From: Cerioporus squamosus
Lineage: Eukaryota > Basidiomycota > Agaricomycetes > Polyporales > Polyporaceae
Assembly (NCBI GenBank): GCA_022592435.1
Contig: JABYQS010000132.1
Location: 42,492 to 106,491 of the forward strand
DNA length: 64,000 nt
Direction: 5' to 3'
In this document: positions 22,898 to 34,804 of the stretch, one piece after another
How positions within the stretch are numbered: the stretch's first letter is position 1
Layout: every line of letters starts with the position of its first letter
Position numbers and translations under genes: made by a program
The notes under the pieces: generated by a model
Told to the model about the DNA's origin: nothing
The model's input: the letters and a program-made list of their open reading frames with translations, nothing else
The model's database searches: none

Positions 22898-24465
22898 TTA
22901 CCAGTTTCTACATAAAGCTTTGGGATTGTTAGCGAAACAAAGAGTAGTATGGTGAACCGCCCGCACCGGAATTGAGCCAACTATACGTGGTCCCACAATG
23001 TTAGTATGGTTGCCAGGCGAACAGGAGCTGTTGGTACGTACGCATTGGGCCATCTTGCTCTGCATAGTATGCGCCACAGCCTGCGATCCCTTGAGAGCAG
23101 CCTCGGCGCCGCAGTGTTTCTTCTTGTACATGTCGCGCTCGTCCGCGAGGTGCTCGTTCCGTGAAAAGGCGTCCGAGAGCCGGTCCTCCATGTCGACCTG
23201 CAGGAGCTTGAGGACCTGAAGCTCGTCGCGCTGCTCTGCAGCCTCGGCTTGTGCGGCCACAAGGTCCGCACGAGTACGCTGGTACTCTTGCTCGAGCTGC
23301 TGACACTGTAGACGGTCCATAAACATGGTTTCTAGCGCACTGGAACCGGCGCCGTCTGGCGCACGCACCTGCGGACGGGTACAACTCGCGTTATCAGCAC
23401 CAGGCAAGTCCGAATTGGCTTCGCCGGTCGGACTCGCGCTACTGCTGGGATCCATGGCGCCAGCGACAAACGATCCTACCTGGTCCTCATGCAAAACGGA
23501 GACGCGCGAGTCATAGCGCGCGATGGGTGAAGTTGTGTTGGGAGGCGTGGGATAACAACCTTGAGGCGGGCGCGACCGTTGCGGGGTGTGTGGCTGACCG
23601 CTTCGTACGTTTGCATTAGCTCTCATGGATATGCAATCTGCCAAAGGTGGACACGCACGCAGAACCACCCGCTTGTCCTTGAACAGGAACTGGAACATCC
23701 AACTGGGGAGCCTCCTCAAAGTTGTCAGAGTCGACGTCCATCTCCACGTCCGCATCGTCCTCCGCCTCCGCCTCAGCCGTGGCGGCCGTCATCAGTCCCC
23801 TCTCGTAGAGAAGAACGAAGAGCTATGACAGAACATTGGTCAACTGGACGAGGACTGGATCATGGTCGAAAAATGACCTCGCGCTTCGTCATCGTCGGGA
23901 TGGGGCCGACCTTGCTCCAAATGTAGGTCCCAATCTTGAGAGTGGACGCCTTGCTGGGGAATTGCGCCCGCGCTGCCCTCAAGCTGCCACATACGCGTCT
24001 TTACTATGAGCAAGTCGACGGAGGGCGAACCGACTCACATGCTGGCGGTCTCTGGTGTAGGTCTGAACCGATAGACGCCTTCCGGTGTCTTGCGGACCGT
24101 GAACTTACCGTCAAGCAACTGTTCGTCGTCCGATGAGTCCCAGGTTATCCATCGACAGCGAGACACTCACAAGGCTCCAAAGGTACCCCTCTATGCACGA
24201 CTGCGTATAGTTGCTAGGATCAAGCCATGGTTCACTCGGCATTTCTGGACTAAGAGCGCCCGCGTCATGTCTGAGCCAGCGTGGGTAGTGCGCTAGAGTG
24301 CGCTGCGTACGCACCTCGTTTGACGACTTCCTTGATAGCGAAGGAGCCACTCCCGCTCCGGCGTAGTGCCCTGCCAAGTCCTGCAAGTGCAGAAGATGGT
24401 GAGCCGCTGTACTCTTCAACGCTATACAGCCCGGACTCACTATGCTTGTTCGTGACCCGCACCAT
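22898..24465 (-). CDS. coiled-coil protein, tandem paralogue B (family unrecognised)
   Basis: The likely start is ATG 24463-24465 (MVRVTNKH), followed by an intron with a GTGAGT donor. Later exons give GSGSFAIKEVVKR, EPWLDPSNYTQSC, IEGYLWSL, LLDGKFTVRKTPEGVYRF, then LKIGTYIWSKVGPIPTMTKRE, an acidic patch (AEAEDDADVEMDVDSDN) and a C-terminal coiled coil (LEQEYQRTRADLVAAQAEAA and on) ending around 23000. These match paralogue A block by block: GTGSF...IEK, GHIIYL, RIGAYPLKRLTVKE and PMDVDMEED. The coiled coil is shorter than in A. The last exon is uncertain: after the donor at about 23040 two frames are open, one stopping at 22898 and one at 22774, close to the start of gene A. Function unknown. 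Confidence 0.58.
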
Positions 24466-25042
24466 GTCGTGCGTGCACAAGGTTGATGCCAAGGGGGCAG
24501 GTCAGGATGCAGGTCAGCGAGGGTACGACGAGTTATAAGTGGCGGATGGGCTTGGACGCTGGGAGTCGGTTATTCCTTGCACGCTCCAGTCTAAGCGTAA
24601 CAAAGGTCGGCTTTGCGGTGGATTGTATCCAATGTGAGGCACTTGTTTGCCGTGAACACGAAGATGTGGCAAAGACAACCTAGCCTCCCCAGCACCTTCC
24701 CTCGCCAACGCTTGTCATAGGCACGTGCCATATACCTCGCGGACTGGCGAATACCAAAACTTGCTGTAACGACACAAAACTGTCAGACATCCCTGCGACT
24801 CGGGGATATGTCTAAATCAGCTTACCGATGTATTTGCCACAAGATTCTGCGTAGGTCGGCTGATCTGGGCCTACAGACAAAGCGCATGTGGGAATGGCAG
24901 GAAGGTTTCATGGAAACGGCTCTACGTGCGAAATTATGCATCACTACAACAAAACGATAATCTATAATGCTGTAAGCTCGCATTAGGACAAGGAGGAAGA
25001 GACTCGAACACGCAAACAGACGTACCTATAACCAAAAGTCCC
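24466..25042. other. intergenic stretch, no supported gene
   Basis: About 580 bp between paralogue B and the lipase 3' end. A weak TATA-like TTATAA near 24533 could serve gene B. Nothing else seen. Confidence 0.4.
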
Positions 25043-26785
25043 TCAGACAATGAAATGGTCAGCCCAATGGCGGATAACGCCCTCCCCTTGCCGATGCGAC
25101 GGGAATCTCTTCACATCCCTACAGATGATCACTGCGTGCGCGTTCCGCACGGGATGTATGAACGCCAGTTCCTTCTTGAGCCCCGGAAGCGTGTTCAGCG
25201 ACCGCACGATTCTGCGCTGTACCTCGGACAGCGTAACCTCAGACTTCTTTGTATCCGCCGCGGGGCCAGACGAAGCATGAGGATTCGCCTTCGAGTCCGA
25301 CGCTGCTTGTGTGCTTGTCTCCGGCTGGGAGAATAGGTTCGGTTCGGAAGACGTTGGAGAGGAGACCCCGGTACTCCCAGGGCTGTCGAAGATGTCGATG
25401 GCAACGCCCTCCATCTCCCTCTCGAGCCGGCCAATGACGTGCACGAGGCGCTCGGTGCTCGACTGGTCCTTCTCGAGAAGCTTGATGCGAGAACGGGACG
25501 CGCGGGAGGCGAGCGCAAGGCGCGTGATGACGAGCGAGAAGACGAGGGGGATGAGGACGGGGGTGATGACCATGAGGAGCTAAGCGTGACAGAGTCAGGG
25601 CGACGAGTCCGCAATAACAAGTTCTGACAACAACGCACAATATTGAAAGGGAATTTGAACTGAAGGGCGGGCGGGAGTAATGGACGATCAGGCTTCAAGC
25701 TCTTGAACCATTCACGGGACAGAGCGCGAGGCTTCGGCGGCGGTGCGACTTCCGTGGGTAACTATACGACTTGAGTATAGGGGGATATTTCTCGTCTAGC
25801 TCTCTGCACTGAACGATCAGAGAACGAATAAAAGAGCACAGATCAACACACGTACACCTTCATGCCATTGGTTCCGTAATTAACAAAGATATCGTCCTCC
25901 TCCATGGCGGCGGTCACGTAGGGAACGGTGACGTCGTTTATGGCGTTCGCATATATGCGAACTTGCTGGAACAAGGTCAATGCCTGGTAGAAGATGCGGT
26001 CTAACGGGAGATGAGTGTATGTGTCAGGATGAAAGCTACGCCGAGACTCACTCGGGTCTGCCATGACTTCCAGCAAGGGTCGACCATTTTGCGACCATTT
26101 GTCCACCTACCAGGGGGCACTATAGTCAGCGGTGCGGAGCGCAAACAGGGCAGACGCTACATACCACATAGAACTGCTCTCCTGTCCTTGACAACAACCT
26201 GGGGCCGAAGTAGGCGAAGAGAGATGACAACATGCCAGGGTATCTGGGTAGTCCAACGTGTGGTGTCGCAATGGTGTTGAAGTTGACTGGAACGACATCT
26301 TGGAAGAAACCTCGCTGGTGCAGGATACTGCAGGAAGCATAAGCACAGCGCAGACCCGACAACGAAAGAACATACCCGACGACATATCGCGCAATAAGAC
26401 CTCCCAGGCTGTAACCGGTCACAGAGAATCGGGTGACTTTCCTCCCCTCCTCCGTGAGCTTCTTAACCTCCTCGAAGATCTGCCGACAGGTTTTCGTTCA
26501 ATCCTTGCCCTGGCTTTCAACTCGTGGACTGCTCACCTCCTCAGCCACCCGCTCTCCTCCCCAGTCGATGCCGTCGTATGTCCCGTCGTCTCGGTTCGTC
26601 TCCGCAACAAGGATGTGCACCCGCTCTCCTCCGGGACCCTTCTCCGAGGTAGCCTGGCATCGCGTCTCTTCCATTATCCGACGCAATTCAGCGAGGTGGC
26701 TGGGGTTGCCCCACATTCCGTGGATGAGCACCAGGAGGTGTACATACTGCGAGTCGTCGCCAGAGCCTTCAGCAGAATCAGACAT
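25043..26785 (-). CDS. ROG1-like serine lipase (DUF676 family)
   Basis: The start is ATG 26783-26785. The protein begins with a short acidic leader, then HLLVLIHGMWGNPSHLAEL (oxyanion strand), YDGIDWGGERVAEE, and the nucleophile elbow TGYSLGGLIARYVVG with catalytic Ser. FNTIATPHVG and the Asp-bearing YANAINDVTVPYVTA follow, as in fungal ROG1/YOR059C lipases. A probable membrane segment (TPVLIPLVFSLVITRLALA) sits near the last third. The extreme C-terminus, GEGVIRHWADHFIV, holds the His expected to complete the triad. Relatives act on monoacylglycerol or phospholipids at lipid droplets or the ER. About seven exons. The gene is complete and shows no disrupted frame. Confidence 0.88.
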
Positions 26786-27273
26786 TCAGGAATAAGGCAA
26801 GGGGTGTCGTAGAAAGTGAGCAGAGAGGTTAGGAAACGGGTATGATAGTGTGGGGAAGATGTCGATCGCAGAGAACATGATGCTATAAGTGGGACGTCGG
26901 AGCGGCGTCGTGAGTGGTCGGCCTTACGCAGTCCGATTGTGTGACGCGTCTCGGTGGCATCCAACGGGCGTCTACGGTAGCAATCGCTCTCAACCCACTC
27001 ATTCTCCGGTGGAAAGGGTCGGGATCACTGCGGACGCATTGCACAGGTACATATGTCATATTCATTGCAGTACTGGCGCGATATACAGAGCCCCGAGCTG
27101 GGCGGAACAAGACAAGAATCGTAGACGCTTCGACTCGACTCAAATAAGCGGAAATCATTACCAGGTAGGACGCCGGCGGCACGAGAGCGACATTGACAGG
27201 CCATAAACAACTTCTCAAGAAAGCTAGTACTGGTGAACAGCGCTGTGAGCAACGGAAGGCACTCATGAAGTCG
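26786..27273. other. intergenic stretch; possible extra 3' exon of the Ppo gene
   Basis: 490 bp between the lipase start and the last clear Ppo exon. An open frame (minus 26883-27266) can be joined to the Ppo exon through a 43-nt GTGAGT..CACAG intron, but the product matches nothing I know, so I do not include it. Confidence 0.4.
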
Positions 27274-30200
27274 CTAGAGACTCACCTGAACGAACATCGA
27301 GTTGGCCCAGGGACAGAGGTGCTGGTCGTCGGCAAGATACACCCAGTTGCTCGTCCGCGACTCCTCCTCCTTGTACCTGCGTGGGGCGGAATCAATATCA
27401 CATACTCGTGGCTTCATTACAGCGCATGCCGCGGGGACACGTACCGTTTTAGCGTCCCGGACAAGCCGGGTGCGCGAGTGATGCCCTTGAAGCTGTATAC
27501 AGCGCGGACGACGTGTGCGATGATCTATACAAATCCGATATGAAATCCCTGCTGGCATCTGATCTGAGGGCACATTACCACTGACCTTGGAGCACAGGTC
27601 CAGCCCGATAAATCTGTATACAGGAAAGCAGAGTAAGACACCTGGTACGCGCAGCGATGGATCGAAGTCGAGCTTACCTGCCAGCACCGTCAATCATCAA
27701 GTACTTGTCGATGCCCCGGGTCGCGTCGACATCCTGAGGGTTGGAAAACGCCTGCCGCTGTATCCCAGGATCAACTCGGTCTCCGATGGGTGCTTCAGAT
27801 GTACGTACGCTGACGCTGGCTTTCGCAATGTCGACAAAGACGCGCTGCCCGGCGGGCAACGTGCCCTGGCTCAATTTGACGCTGCGGAGAGTTTGACCTA
27901 GAGCAGAAGTTCTTAGGGGCACCGAACAGGCTGGGCATGCTCTGCGACAACATACGGTATACGCCACGAAAGGTCGGGCAGAGGCCTAAGGACGTTATGT
28001 CAGTGGTCATCGCTAGGACACCACATATAAAGGTACGCACGAAGAGCTTCAAGGACAAAGCCTTGCATCACAACCTCGTCCTTCCCACTGAGAGACTTCG
28101 ACTTTGTCGCCAAAGTCTGAACGTCCGTAGGCTTGGTCGGATCAAGGTAGAAGTCGATGACGTTCACCATCGCTACATGTCCACACCATCAGCTGCGCTC
28201 CGACCATTGCAGACGACCGGTTGGCGTACCTTGCGACAGTTCAACAGTCGACCCCACCAAGAAGGCCAGGACCATGTTGCACTGTGTGTCGACGTCGACG
28301 CCAAGCTCGTGCAAACGCGCCGCAAACTCGGTCTTTCCATTCTTCTCGGCCTTCGAGAAGAAGTGGGACACCGTCTCCAGCAGCCCGGCGGCGAAGAACT
28401 GCCAAAGCGCCAATGATCAAGCTATGGTCACTGCACGCATAACCACATGAGAAGCACGTACCCGCGAGCCGCCGAACTGTCGGCGAATCAGACCTGAAAG
28501 CTTCTCGACGTCCGCAGCGACCGTCCGGCGGAGCTTGTGCAGGAGCGATGGCTCGACATCCAGGAAGATGTATCTGTAAGGGAGTCTTGAATATAAGCCG
28601 CGAAGTGAACAAGCAGCCAGAGGCTCACGTGTAGATGTCCGCGAGGACAGCAAATAACTCCTTGGCAGTGTAGTCGCCTTCGTCGTCTGTCTTCGTCTTG
28701 AGACGGATTCCAGCCTATCTCACGCTCAGCACCTAAGAACAATTGCCGTGCATACGAGCACTGCTTACCAGATCGCACGCCCAGTAAATCGGGACCACCT
28801 TGAGCACATCTCTCACGACGTCCACCGTACGTACCGACGTGCCAACAGACCGGCACGCCTCGCTCTGCATGAGCTCGCGCGTCTTCTCGTAGAAGAATGC
28901 CTTGATGTCGTCCTCCGCGCCCTGGCTGCCAACAAGCGCCTTGAGGAGGCCACGCTGCTCGCGCGTCGCCTTCGCAGGGTCGGTCGACGCGATGAAGAAC
29001 CTATGGAGGGTCGTCAGCCGCGGCATGCCAACAGGCGAGAGGAATGCACTCACCCAGACCCATGTACAATGCCCTCCAACCGCTCCGCAAAACCGGTCCC
29101 AAAGTTCACCTCGTCCTTCAACACAGCCTGCACGTCCGCATACGCAACGAGCTCCTGCACCTGCGGTACGCCCGTGGGCCGCTTGAGGTCGTACGTGTTC
29201 GTCCACCCGAGGTCGCCAAGGATCTTGCGCATGAAGGTAGGCGTCAAGAGCGGGAACCACGCGTAGGTGCTGTCGCTCGGGTACTCGCTGGGGAGGGTGC
29301 GCATGATCAGGCGGCCCAGCATGCTGCCGTTTCCAGGCCCGTTAGGATCGCGCTGGCAGTCGGCGAAGCCCCAGGCCGTCAGGTTGAAGGGCGTGTAGTC
29401 GGCGGTGAAGAAGCGGTCTCCGCGGGTGAGCGCGATGGCGTCGCTGAGGATGGCGCGGCTGATGGTGTAGGCTGGAGCATACAGAGGTCAGTGGTGTGAC
29501 TGCAGACGAGAAAATGTACGTATGGACGCTCACAAGGGCAGAGACCGGCACCAGGGATCACAGGCTTTGATTCCTCGGCTTGGAGGCCCACGTAGAGCTC
29601 GAGTCTGTCGATATGACCGTACAGCTTCTCAGCGGCGCTTGCAATCTCAGGGTCGGGGTTCCACTCCAGGAAGCTAGAGTAAGCTAGGGAGATGTTAGCA
29701 TTGAGCACTATAGGGTCGCGTAGGTCTGTCTCACTCTTCAGACCGAGGAACTGTCAAGGATGTGTAAGTGCTCATTTAGCTTCCGAGCTCAAGCAATCAA
29801 CACACCTTGCGGAAGTCGTTCAGAGAGCAGACGCCCCATCGGCGACTCTGCTCAATGCCCATGATCTCGTGCAGGCGCATGACATGTGGGGTACCACGGG
29901 CCTTGAACTTCCCAGCCGGATGCTCAGTCCTGGAAGCGATTTGACTCAGTCACTGACAGGTGCTGTACGAGACTGAGAACCACGACACTCACGCATCTTT
30001 GAGCACAGCGGCAAGCTTGGCGTCATCGAACATGTTCGTCTTCTCATTCCGCTGAAGGCTACGTTACAATCAGTCAGTGAGCGTGATGGGATGTGAAGGC
30101 TATTATGCACGCACTTGCCGAAGGTCCAATGCGACGCATCAGGATCCTTGGCCTTCATTTTCGCCGACATCTCTTTGAAGTCTTGAATGCTGAGCTGCAT

Positions 30201-31894
30201 GTCGTGCGATGAGTCCAGGAGCTCATGGCGAATTCCCCAAACATGAGTACTCACGGATTCGACGGCCTTGCCTTCGAACAGCTGATCGGAAAGCTTCTCG
30301 ACCCATTTTTCGTCCGCTTCCGACGTGGTGGCGTGCCACCGGTAGAGGCAGTTGAACTGGTGACATCGACCAGATCAATATATGACCCGAAATAAGGTTA
30401 GAGAGGCCCTCACCTCGACACTGCAGCAATTGCCCTTCCCACGCTCAAAGAGCGAATGGTCCATGTTTCGGACCTCCTCGAATGGGTTCAGACTCCAGCT
30501 GCTCCCCTGACGTACAAGCCCCAGGATCGCAGCGACGTAGTCCGCGAAGACGGCAGATCCGAACCACGCGCAGTTGATGAGTCGGGCGGTCTCGAAGATG
30601 TCCTTCTCTTGCTCGAGGATCTTCGCGGTGCGCGAAGGATCGTCCGCGGCGATGGAATCCGGGTCGACATACGTCCCACGTTCGTTCAACTCCAGCAGCT
30701 TCTTGGCGATGTACTGGCGAAATTGTCAGCATTCGGCCCTGTAATCTCAAGGGAAGGCATACTTACGTTGTGGTTGCGGCTGAATAAGACGAGCAACACA
30801 CAGACGGCGGGGGGAAGCAGGAGCAAGCGGTCCTCCGCGAAAGTGTCCGGAAGCAGCAAGCCTCGTCCATCGCGTACTCGGATCTTGTCGAGAGCCTCCT
30901 CGGTGCTACCGTACAGGGGAGCAAGGTCGATGTAGGACGACGTCTCGTTGATGTGGCCGTCCTTGTGCGAGGTACGGAACACGCTGTCGAGAAGGTTGAG
31001 CAACTCGAGAGAGGAGGACGAGGGAAGTAGACTGACGTGTGAATGACGAGAGCTGCGAACGAGAACATCATGCTGGACAAACCGGCAGGGTGAGGAACGA
31101 ACTAGGCTTGCTGATCAGAACAGATGTTCCGTTAGAGATGTTGAGTATGTTGTCACACCTTATCGCGTCTCAGGAGTGTGTCGAACAGTAGGCCGGCATC
31201 AGGGAGCTCGTTCGTAGGCAGAGGGTGAATCTGTTGCACGCTACGCGAGTACGGGGTCCCCGCTTTCCCCAGGTCCGGCATACAGGGGTTGTTGCCCGAG
31301 CCATCGACGGTGCGAAATGCATAGTCTGGGCCGACGTTCGTGTCCGGCGGATGCGGCAGATCATCATACACTGTCTGTAGTATTAGCGAGAGGCGAGGTG
31401 AACGGTGTACCAGCTACTCACAAGCTTTGATAACCAAGATCTCCAACTTCTGAGCTGAGGGATGATCGGCGTTGTTAGATAGCAATATGAGGACATGCTC
31501 AAGCTGAGTGAGGGGTACAAAGGTTTAGTTCAACCTATGGTGCGTACAATCTAGACTGACCATCATCTTCCGATCATCGAGGTTGTTCAGGTGCATGACG
31601 GCATCCACGATGCTCTCCTATCGTAGGGCCCACTCGGTCAATCAAAGTTTCGTCCAACACGAAGGGGTCACTCACTATAGTAGAGAGATCCATCACCATT
31701 GGGAGATGCTTTCTGACCTAGAGCGAAGTCGGTTGAGATACAAGCATGCTCTGTGCTGAAGTGTGACTCACTTTGTCCCGAAACTCTTGAAAGCCGCGAG
31801 GGAGATGGAGGCCCGTGGAAGGACCGCCATCATCCGCGTTAGGTTGGGAGTTGTAGGAGAAGGTGCGCGATAGCCTCGAGGAGATGGTGGACAT
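27274..31894 (-). CDS. ppo: fatty-acid dioxygenase / P450 fusion (psi-producing oxygenase, linoleate diol synthase type)
   Basis: The start is ATG 31892-31894 (MSTISSRLSRTFSYN), with about 20 small exons. The N-terminal heme-peroxidase domain has the distal His in LVIHTVFRTSHKD, NETSSYIDLAPLYGS, the proximal His in FSRNHNYIAKKLLELN, and the radical Tyr in FNCLYRWHATTS. The C-terminal P450-like domain has FGTGFAERLEGIVHGSG, NMVLAFLVGSTVELSQAMV and VVRAVYSFKGITRAPG. Ppo enzymes dioxygenate linoleate and then rearrange the hydroperoxide to oxylipins that control fruiting and sporulation. At the heme-binding loop the spliced reading is DGAGRFIGLDLCSK: Phe occupies the position where family members carry the heme-thiolate Cys. 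The peroxidase half looks intact. The last exon ends SMFVQVSL at 27274 if unspliced. Confidence 0.9.
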
Positions 31895-31949
31895 GGAGGC
31901 GGCGGAAGAGAGGGACGGCTGAGACCAGATGACCCCACCGTCCTCGTGG

Positions 31950-31955
31950 CTTATA
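31950..31955 (-). promoter_or_regulatory. TATA box of the Ppo gene
   Basis: The minus strand reads GGCATATAAGCCACG, a good TATAAG core 56 bp upstream of the Ppo start codon, which suggests a short leader. Confidence 0.6.
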
Positions 31956-33605
31956 TGCCAGGAGGATCGCAAAGTTCGTCTCCCGCTGAATCGAGCACGT
32001 AATCGACTAGGTTGCCGCGGGTTCGATTTGGTGGGTCCCGGTATGTGCATTTTCATGCCTGTCTCAGTGTCTGGTGTGGCTCAATTCAACCAGTCTTGTA
32101 GCCTGACATGTCATTATTCTGATGGACGAATTCACAGTAGTAAGGGCAGGTAGCACATTTGGAAGGCCGTACTTACGTTGACAGCAGCAGCTACCGAAAT
32201 GAGCGGATACTGTCCGGCTCAAGTCCGGCTCGTCGTATGATTCGTGGCGAGACTGGCAGCATAACCTTCTAAGGAAGCAAGGGAAATATAATGATATACT
32301 TAGAATCATCTTGTGAACCTGCGATGATCATGCAGCTGGACCACCGCGGTGAATCGCTCGCGGATCCCCGGGCTGTTCAGCGTTCGCCCCCAGGGACTAC
32401 GGTCCCTTGCGGCGAATGAGCGTACCAACCTGGACGCGGATGGTGTTTGCTCGCCCAGTGGCGAGCCTTCCTGACATTCAAGGAAGCGAACTGTCCAGCC
32501 CCGCCATCACCGAGTGTGGTACTTGCAAAGTCGTTTCGGGTGATAAGCGCGATGCAGCAGATGGTCGGTCGACCGGGACTCACAGATGGCATGGCCTCCG
32601 GCCCCTCTCGAGTCTCGACGTCGTCCAAAGTCTCAGAAGATTCTCCATCAAGTTGTATAATGTGTCTGTTTGATCCAGATAAGCAGATGTCCATTGTCCT
32701 TGCGGGTGGCAAGCTACACTTAAGGGAGTTTAACGTACCGCAACCTAATAACAAACCCACTTTGTAGGTATCCCTTTGCGATGGGCTTCGCGGAGCGCAC
32801 AGCGTCCTCGGAGGTCTGCTGGTAAGGTGCGCCAAGGGGTACTTAGTCTTATGTTCTTCTTTCTCTCAGGCAATCACGCATGCATATGCGCAGCAGTAAC
32901 TCGGAAACGACTCGCACTTAGTAGCGTTCCGCTGTTCGAGATCGTACTGTTTAGATTGATGGTATGCAGATACTCTAGAGCTGCGGCGCCGCTATGTTCC
33001 TCAGATGCATACGGCTTGGAACATACAGCGATGTCCCCATGCGTCGGATGCGGTGGCCTCGACCACAACCCAGAGATGAAAGTGGCCATTGGTCGAGCGA
33101 CATCGCACCCTAAGATTTGGGACGGGATGTCCATCCATGCCATGGAATGGAAGAATCAAAGGACTCAGGCCCTATATGCTTCCGTCGAGGACGGTCAACC
33201 TTGTGGAACTGAAGATCGCGCTCACCGGACACATGCCGCGCCACAAGCGTTATCCCATCCACGCCAACGGAGAGTTGGACACATAGACAGTGCTGAGTGC
33301 CGTAGGATATGATGTACCCGGATCCCTGCGATGGTCATCGCCGTCGGTAGCGGGCTCGAGCTAGCCTACAGTGAGCGATATTCGAAGGGCTTGCAGGGTC
33401 GTCCCCGGACTGTCAACGTTTCCGACGTCGAATTTGAGAAACATGTTCACAAACGCAGAGGCTCAGGCTTGCACAAGAGATGCAGGACATGACCGTTCGC
33501 GGGAAAGAGGATGTCCTGTCCACGACTCGGCGGAGCGCCTGCGCTCATTCCTCCTCTCTCGTGCGCCCACCTCTCGCCTCCCACATCCTCGGTCAAACAA
33601 ACACA
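31956..33605. other. intergenic stretch, no supported gene
   Basis: About 1.65 kb. Open frames (plus 32776-33312, minus 32377-32835) start at non-ATG codons or lack any domain. No tRNA, repeat or transposon remnant recognised. Confidence 0.45.
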
Positions 33606-34804
33606 ATGGAGTCCCCCGAACTGTACCACATCAAGCAGCAATTCACCCTCGGTCTGTCTCGCTCCTCCATTCCTCGCCCAACGTCCACCAATCTGACACC
33701 TCACCGCGTTCGATAGGCGCCTACAAGTCCCTCGTCGATCTCACCCTTCCAGTCCCCTCCTCCCCCGAGTACACCCCCACGCTCGTCTACCAGGCCCGCG
33801 CGCACATCGCGCTCGGAGACCCGGCCGCAGCGGAGGCACTTGTGCCCGAAGACACCGAGAACGTTGCGCTGAAGTCTGTCGCCGCCCTCGCGCGCTTCGT
33901 TGCTGCAGATGCGGATGAGGCACGGGACGCTGCCTTGGAGGAGCTGCGGGATCTGAGCGTCGAAATTGAGGGCGACGACGCGGAGGCCACTCCATGGGAG
34001 AAGGGCGTCGTGAGGGTGCTCGCCGGGACGGCGTTCGCCAGGGCGGGGGAGATCGAGGAGGCTCTGGAGACGCTCGGAGCGGGCAACGACACGCAGAACC
34101 TCGAAGCGTACGTGTCAAGTTCACATTGTTCTACGGTTGACATCCACACGGTGTCTCTCCTGCGCGCCGCTTCCCATGTCTAGGACGACTTTACTCCCAT
34201 CGTCGTATGCTGACTTCTGCCCCATAGCGTTGCATACACCGTCCAAGTATACCTTTCAATCAGCCGCCCCGACCTCGCCCGGAAAGAGTTTGAGCGTGCA
34301 AAACGCTGGGCGGAGGATGATCTGCTGCTCCAGCTCATCGAGGCGTCCATCGGGCTCGTCACAGGCAAGGACGGCTACTCCGACGCGCACGCCTTCTACA
34401 CCGAGCAGCTCGCGAACCCGTCCCTGACGTCCCCGCACCTCCTCACCGCCCGCGGCGTCGCACGGCTGCTGAGGGGCGAGGTGAGCGCGGCGAAGAGCGA
34501 TCTGGAGGAGGCGCAGAGCCAGCTGGGCGGGAAGCCCGACGCGGAGACGCTTGCTGCTCAGACCGTGGCCGCGGGTCTGGGCGCTGCGAAGTCGACGGAC
34601 GCAGACCAGCTCTTCAGGTAGGCCTTCCGACTCCATGTTCCCGTGATTCTAACGAGTGGTGACTGACGCTGCTCTGCGTGTAGCCAGCTCTCCTCGGAGT
34701 ATCCTAGCCACCCGCTGGTCACCGACTATCAGCAGAAGGCAGATCTCTTTGACGAGCTTGCGGCAAAGTTCACCGTTACCGCCGTGGCTACGGCTTCGGC
34801 CTGA
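33606..34804 (+). CDS. coatomer subunit epsilon
   Basis: Four exons encode about 300 residues that match epsilon-COP, the TPR-like subunit of the COPI coat that stabilises alpha-COP in Golgi-to-ER transport. The start MESPELYHIKQQFTLG joins through a 69-nt intron to AYKSLVDLTLP. Helical repeats include YQARAHIALGD, ALARFVAADADEARDAALEE, VQVYLSISRPDLARKEFERA and LLLQLIEASIGLVTGKDGYS, with AFYTEQLANPSLTSPHLLTA and LGGKPDAETLAAQTV further on. The C-terminus QLSSEYPSHPLVTDYQQKAD is highly typical. The stop is 34802-34804. Frame and splice phases are clean. The yeast equivalent is SEC28. Confidence 0.93.

Noticed and set aside
26883..27266. Extra terminal exon of the Ppo gene
   Set aside because: The intron joining it is possible, but the 100-residue extension has no counterpart known to me in Ppo proteins, so the shorter end is preferred.
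32776..33312. Plus-strand frame of 178 codons as a gene
   Set aside because: It starts at TTG, has no family motif and no splice pattern.
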